A DNA stretch of 56,629 nucleotides from SFLA01 sp964485815 (lineage in GTDB: Bacteria > Bacillota > Clostridia > Oscillospirales > CAG-382), in assembly GCA_964485815.1 (NCBI GenBank), contig CAZAJX010000008.1:1-56629 (forward strand), read 5' to 3'. A model generated the notes under the pieces. That model saw only the letters and a list, made by a program, of their open reading frames with translations. It ran no database searches and was not told the origin of the DNA. Both the position numbers and the translations under genes were made by a program. Positions within the stretch are counted from its first letter, which is position 1, and the number at the start of each line of letters is the position of its first letter. Positions 52,500 to 56,629 of the stretch are shown here, one piece after another.

Positions 52500-55241
52500 T
52501 TATTCACCCTTGGAAGCATTTGCGGGAGAGCCGCAGCACTTTTTATACTTTTTGCCGCTTCCGCAAGGACAGGGATCGTTGGGGCCTGCTTTTTCGGGAG
52601 CTTTTTTAACAGTGCGGTTAACGGCTTTGTCCCCTTTAAGACCTGCCGTGCCGTCCACAAGCACCTGCTTACGCTCCACAACTCTTCTGGGCGCAACGGT
52701 GAGGATACCGCGCACAGTTTCTTCACGGATGGTAGCGATCATTTCATCAAACATTTCGCTTCCCTGAATCTTATACTGGGTAACGGGATCTCTCTGGGCG
52801 TATGCGTTAAGTCCCACGCTGGAAATAAGATCGTCCATTGCATCAATATGAACCACCCAGTTTTTATCAACACGCATAAGAAGCTCTCTGCGCTCTACCT
52901 CACGGAATACCTCGGGAGTAAAGATCTGCTCCTGCATTTCGTAACGCTTTTCCGCACGGTCAATAAGAAGGGCGGAAATATCGTCCTTTTCAAGCTTTTT
53001 CAGCTCTTCTTCGGTATAGCGGAAATCGTTTTCACCGCAAAGCACACCCATAAAGTGGGCACGCAAGCCTTCAAAGTTCCATTCCGAAGCATCGGGAGCG
53101 TTTGTAAATGCATCCACTCCGCCGTAAACGTATTCTTCCACCATCTTCCAAATGGTGTTTTTAAGGTCTTTATTTTCAAGTACGTCATTACGCTGCTTGT
53201 AAATAAGCTCACGCTGACGGTTCATAACGTCATCATACTGAAGCACGTTTTTACGGCGCTCGTAGTTGTTGCCCTCAAGACGCTTTTGGGCTGTTTCAAC
53301 GCTGTTGGAAAGAAGCTTCAGATCAATAGGCTGATCATCGGGAATATTTGCGGCGATAGCCTGAATTCTGTCTCCGCCGAACAGACGCATAAGATCGTCC
53401 TGCATAGAGAGGAAGAAACGGCTCTCACCGGGGTCGCCCTGTCTGCCGGAACGGCCGCGAAGCTGGTTATCGATACGGCGGCTCTCGTGGCGCTCCGTAC
53501 CCAGAATAAACAATCCGCCCGCTTCAAGAACGCGCAATTTTTCTTCATCGGTAACCACGCGTTTTTCCGTTTCGATCTCCTTAAAGCGTGCGCGGGCTGC
53601 AAGGATACCCTCGTCATCCGTTGCGCCGAATTCGGTGGATTCGAATATCTGCTCTTCGGTAAATCCCTCGGAGCGCATCTGAGCTTTTGCCAGATATTCC
53701 GAGTTACCGCCCAGCATAATATCCGTACCTCTTCCCGCCATATTGGTAGCGATGGTAACGGCGCCGAACTTACCTGCCTGAGCGATTATCTCTGCTTCCT
53801 TTTCGTGGTTTTTCGCATTGAGAACGTTGTGCTTTATACCGTTTTTGGAAAGCACCTTGGACAAAAATTCGCTCTTTTCAATGGAAGATGTACCTACAAG
53901 CACGGGCTGTCCCTTTTTGTTGCACTCCAATACCTGCTGAATAATTGCACGGTATTTTCCGCCCAAGGTAGTATACATTACGTCATTGTGGTCTTTGCGT
54001 ATCATAGGACGGTTGGTGGGTATCTCCACAACGTCAAGGCTGTATATTCCTCTGAATTCCTCTTCCTCGGTAAGGGCGGTACCGGTCATACCCGAAAGCT
54101 TTTTATACATTCTGAAGTAATTCTGGAAGGTGATGGTGGCTTGGGTCATATTCTCCTTTTCCACGGTTACGCCTTCCTTGGCCTCTATTGCCTGATGCAA
54201 GCCGTTGGAATAACGTCTGCCGGGCATAATACGTCCCGTAAAGGAATCTATAATAAGCACCTCGCCGTCCCGCACGATATAGTCCACGTCGCACTGCATA
54301 ACGCCGTGGGCGCGGATAGCGTTGTTTATATAGTGAACGAGATCGGTATTTTCGTAATCGCCGAAGTTGGCTATTCCGAAATATTCTTCCGCTTTTCTTA
54401 TACCGTTGCCCGTAAGCACGGCGTTGCGGGCTTTTTCGTCAACGATATAATCCTCTTCCAGATCCTCATCGGACTTTTTGGAATCGTTTTCCTTTATACG
54501 CAAGCATTTAAGACGGCGCACGAATCTGTCTGCCTTTTCGTACATATCCGAGCTTTTTTCGCCTGCGCCGGAGATTATGAGAGGAGTACGGGCTTCGTCG
54601 ATAAGTATGGAGTCCACCTCGTCAACAATAGCGAAATGATGCCCTCTCTGCACCTGATTTCTCTTGTATACCACCATATTATCACGAAGATAATCAAAGC
54701 CAAGCTCATTGTTGGTGCCGTAGGTGATGTCGCAGGCATAAGCTTCCTTACGCTGCTGGGCGTTAAGACCGTTTACGATAAGTCCAACGGACAGACCGAG
54801 AAAACGGAATATGTTTCCGTTCCATTCGCTGTCGCGCTTTGCAAGGTAATCGTTTACGGTAACGACGTGTACGCCCTTGCCCTCGAGCGCGTTAAGATAT
54901 GCGGGAAGGGTTGCCATAAGGGTCTTACCTTCACCGGTCTTCATTTCCGCAATTCTGCCCTGATGCAAAACGATACCCGCAAGTATCTGCACACGGAAGG
55001 GACGCTTGCCCAAAACACGGTCTGCCACCTCGCGTACTACCGCAAAGGCTTCGGGCAAAATATCGTCTGTGGTTTCGCCACCTGCAAGACGGGTGCGGAA
55101 TATATCTGTTTGTGATTTAAGCTCTGCATCGCTCATAGCGGAATATTTGTCTGCAAGAGCATCAACTTTATCAGCAATAACGTTAAGCTTCTTTATTTGC
55201 CGTTGGCTGTAGGACGGAAAGAGGGAAGAAAGAAAAGACAT
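52500..55241 (-). CDS. secA: preprotein translocase ATPase SecA
   Basis: A 913-residue motor protein that drives exported proteins through SecYEG. Walker A is MKTGEGKTLMATLPAYLN and the DEAD-box part is DEVDSILIDEARTPLIISG. The helicase C-terminal part has ATNMAGRGTDIMLGG and RGRSGRQGDPGES. The C-terminal zinc motif CPCGSGKKYKKCC (SEC-C) is intact. GGAGGAT 10 bases before the ATG and a TATAAT at 55284-55279 support the start. This SecA would be the route for the signal-peptide-bearing Rhs protein and the lipoproteins in this window. Confidence 0.98.
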   Translation of the reverse strand: MSFLSSLFPSYSQRQIKKLNVIADKVDALADKYSAMSDAELKSQTDIFRTRLAGGETTDDILPEAFAVVREVADRVLGKRPFRVQILAGIVLHQGRIAEMKTGEGKTLMATLPAYLNALEGKGVHVVTVNDYLAKRDSEWNGNIFRFLGLSVGLIVNGLNAQQRKEAYACDITYGTNNELGFDYLRDNMVVYKRNQVQRGHHFAIVDEVDSILIDEARTPLIISGAGEKSSDMYEKADRFVRRLKCLRIKENDSKKSDEDLEEDYIVDEKARNAVLTGNGIRKAEEYFGIANFGDYENTDLVHYINNAIRAHGVMQCDVDYIVRDGEVLIIDSFTGRIMPGRRYSNGLHQAIEAKEGVTVEKENMTQATITFQNYFRMYKKLSGMTGTALTEEEEFRGIYSLDVVEIPTNRPMIRKDHNDVMYTTLGGKYRAIIQQVLECNKKGQPVLVGTSSIEKSEFLSKVLSKNGIKHNVLNAKNHEKEAEIIAQAGKFGAVTIATNMAGRGTDIMLGGNSEYLAKAQMRSEGFTEEQIFESTEFGATDDEGILAARARFKEIETEKRVVTDEEKLRVLEAGGLFILGTERHESRRIDNQLRGRSGRQGDPGESRFFLSMQDDLMRLFGGDRIQAIAANIPDDQPIDLKLLSNSVETAQKRLEGNNYERRKNVLQYDDVMNRQRELIYKQRNDVLENKDLKNTIWKMVEEYVYGGVDAFTNAPDASEWNFEGLRAHFMGVLCGENDFRYTEEELKKLEKDDISALLIDRAEKRYEMQEQIFTPEVFREVERRELLMRVDKNWVVHIDAMDDLISSVGLNAYAQRDPVTQYKIQGSEMFDEMIATIREETVRGILTVAPRRVVERKQVLVDGTAGLKGDKAVNRTVKKAPEKAGPNDPCPCGSGKKYKKCCGSPANASKGE

Positions 55242-55326
55242 ATAGATAAAATCCTCCGATTATATTCTTAATCAGCTTATTATACATCAAAAAAACAGAA
55301 AAATACATACCTTTTTGTAAAAATAA

Positions 55327-55355
55327 TTGCATATTTCTTTAAAATGTTATATACT
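55327..55355 (+). promoter_or_regulatory. sigma-A type promoter of trmL-mnmE
   Basis: TTGCAT, a 17-base spacer and TATACT, about 28 bases before the trmL start. The divergent secA promoter lies next to it, with only a -10 box (TATAAT on the - strand at 55284-55279) clearly visible. Confidence 0.7.
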
Positions 55356-55383
55356 ACACAGGATAGAAAAGAGGTTTTGACCG

Positions 55384-55872
55384 TTGAACGATATAAACAT
55401 AGTGCTTTTGGAGCCTGAGATACCCCAGAACACGGGTAACATTTCCCGTACCTGCGCGGCAACGGGGGTCACGCTTCACCTTATAGAGCCCTTTGGATTT
55501 GAGATAAGCGACCGTACCTTAAAGCGTGCCGGGCTGGATTACTGGAAGTATCTGGACGTAAGGTATTACAAAAATATAGATGATTTTTTTGAAGCAAACG
55601 AGGGTGAGTATTGGTTTTTCACCACCAAGGCGGATAAAAAGTATACCGACGTTTCTTACGCCAAGGGCAAGGTGTACCTTATCTTCGGTAAGGAAACGAA
55701 GGGACTGCCCGAGGAATTGCTTTTTGCACACAGAGAAAACTGCGTGAGAATACCTATGCAGGACGAGATACGCAGTCTTAACCTTTCAAATGCCGCCGCA
55801 ATTGCGGTTTACGAAGCGTTAAGACAAAGAGATTTTGAAGGTTTTAAGACCGAGGGAGATTTATTCAAATGA
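55384..55872 (+). CDS. trmL: tRNA (cytidine/uridine-34-2'-O)-methyltransferase TrmL
   Basis: A 162-residue SPOUT-fold enzyme. Motifs are LLEPEIPQNTGNISRTCAAT at the N-terminus, KRAGLDYWKYLDV, LIFGKETKGLPEELL and RIPMQDEIRSLNLSNAAAIA, the knot that binds SAM. It starts at a TTG; AAGAGG is about 11 bases upstream. It methylates the wobble base in tRNA-Leu in known systems. The stop overlaps the mnmE start (ATGA). Confidence 0.93.
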   Translation: MNDINIVLLEPEIPQNTGNISRTCAATGVTLHLIEPFGFEISDRTLKRAGLDYWKYLDVRYYKNIDDFFEANEGEYWFFTTKADKKYTDVSYAKGKVYLIFGKETKGLPEELLFAHRENCVRIPMQDEIRSLNLSNAAAIAVYEALRQRDFEGFKTEGDLFK

Positions 55873-56629
55873 GCACCGTAGCGGCAATATCCACCCCCAG
55901 AGGAAAAGGGGGCGTTGCACTTATACGAATATCCGGAGAGGACGCCTTGCAGGTATGCCGCAAGGTCTTTTCCCCTGCTTCCGGAAAGGATATTACCGAA
56001 TATCCCGCAGGAAAGGCTGTGCACGGATATTTCCAAGATAAAGACGGAAATTTTGACGACGGTATGGCAACTATGTTCATTTCTCCCCGTTCATTTACAG
56101 GCGAGGATACGGCGGAGCTGTGCTGTCACGGCGGAGCGTTAGTGCAAGAAAAACTGCTTAAAGCCTGCTTTTGGGCAGGAGCTGTGCCTGCAGGCGCGGG
56201 AGAGTTTACAAGACGAGCGTATATAAACGGCAAAATAACCCTTTCCCAAGCGGAAGCGGTGGGCGGACTTATTGATGCCCACAGCGAAAAGCACCTTCAG
56301 GTAAGTCTGCGCCAGCTGGACGGAAAGATAAGCGAAAAGATAGACGCTTTGTGTAACGAGCTTATTTTGACCGCCGCCACCGTGTATGCGTATATCGATT
56401 ATCCCGATGAGGATATGACGGATATGTCCGTTCCCGAAATGCTCACAAGACTCAACAGAGTGAAGGACGAGCTTGTTTCCCTTGCGGGAACTCACAAGTT
56501 CGGCAAGGCTATATCCGAAGGTATACCCACTGTTATTGCAGGCAAGCCCAACACGGGTAAATCTACCCTGATGAACCTTTTGTGCGGTACGGACAGAGCC
56601 ATTGTAACCGATATTGCGGGCACTACCCG
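55869..56629 (+). CDS. mnmE: tRNA uridine-5-carboxymethylaminomethyl modification GTPase MnmE (5' part)
   Basis: The first 253 codons; the gene runs off the window. The N-terminal folate-binding domain has STPRGKGGVALIRISGEDA, SFTGEDTAELCCHGG and GEFTRRAYINGKITLSQAEA. The G domain starts with the P-loop AGKPNTGKSTLMN and reaches the DIAGTT switch at the edge. With MnmG it modifies the wobble uridine of several tRNAs. The start at 55869 has GGGAG 11 bases upstream and overlaps the trmL stop. Confidence 0.95.
   Translation, partial: MSTVAAISTPRGKGGVALIRISGEDALQVCRKVFSPASGKDITEYPAGKAVHGYFQDKDGNFDDGMATMFISPRSFTGEDTAELCCHGGALVQEKLLKACFWAGAVPAGAGEFTRRAYINGKITLSQAEAVGGLIDAHSEKHLQVSLRQLDGKISEKIDALCNELILTAATVYAYIDYPDEDMTDMSVPEMLTRLNRVKDELVSLAGTHKFGKAISEGIPTVIAGKPNTGKSTLMNLLCGTDRAIVTDIAGTT

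Noticed and set aside
52848..55115. 755-codon open frame on the + strand opposite secA
   Set aside because: It is the mirror of the secA reading frame, with no ribosome site and no recognisable domain; codon bias of secA keeps this frame open.

Overview
The window reads as a chromosomal segment of an anaerobic, spore-forming Firmicute of class Clostridia, probably an uncultured gut member of the Oscillospirales or a related order. The evidence is a complete spoIIA operon (spoIIAA-spoIIAB-sigF), the sporulation genes yqfC-yqfD and a ylbJ-like gene, a Clostridia-style DNA polymerase I whose middle domain looks like a dead proofreading domain, and housekeeping genes (lysS, greA, asd, serC, serA, rsmI, secA, asnB, trmL, mnmE) in compact operons with good Shine-Dalgarno sites. 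Species cannot be fixed from the sequence alone.

Layout. 1-7.6 kb is a + strand block: 3' part of a PDZ/S41 protease, greA, lysS, two membrane-anchored proteins (one with leucine-rich repeats), a GNAT acetyltransferase, asd and a small lipoprotein. 7.6-27.6 kb is an accessory island, visibly richer in A+T and almost all on the - strand. 27.6-37.6 kb holds sporulation genes, a PepV-like dipeptidase, a short-chain dehydrogenase, an AGCS symporter, a Ca2+-type P-type ATPase and an SGNH esterase. 37.7-44 kb is a + strand operon serC-serA-polA-rsmI-cyclophilin behind a near-consensus promoter. 44-45.5 kb is spoIIA (- strand). 45.7-55.2 kb is a - strand run secA, two membrane proteins, asnB, and a large F5/8-DUF4855 lipoprotein. 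trmL and the start of mnmE close the window.

The island is the remarkable part. It is a polymorphic-toxin locus: one full-length, Sec-exported 2186-residue Rhs/YD-repeat protein with a HINT domain and a short C-terminal toxin candidate, then its candidate immunity gene, then five further Rhs 3' fragments. Four of these carry a different C-terminal domain followed by a different small gene with a good ribosome binding site; the fifth runs into a broken AAA+ ATPase gene. None of the fragments has a credible start. In two of them the open frame begins at a TGA inside a hairpin. This fits a store of silent donor cassettes that could replace the toxin tip of the expressed gene by recombination.

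Four of the five cassette boundaries carry the same hairpin (AAGCCGTTGTC / GACAACGGCTT), and three share an identical-phase junction of about 30 bases leading into the Rhs codons for Ser-Ala-Trp-Gly-Asp. The fifth boundary has instead a sigma-A promoter and a short leader ending in an intrinsic terminator. A diverged copy of that promoter-leader-terminator lies upstream of the full-length rhs gene, so it may be a shared attenuator or small RNA. An approximately 100-base repeat lies in inverted orientation at the two outer edges of the island (7.6 and 27.6 kb) and may mark its limits.
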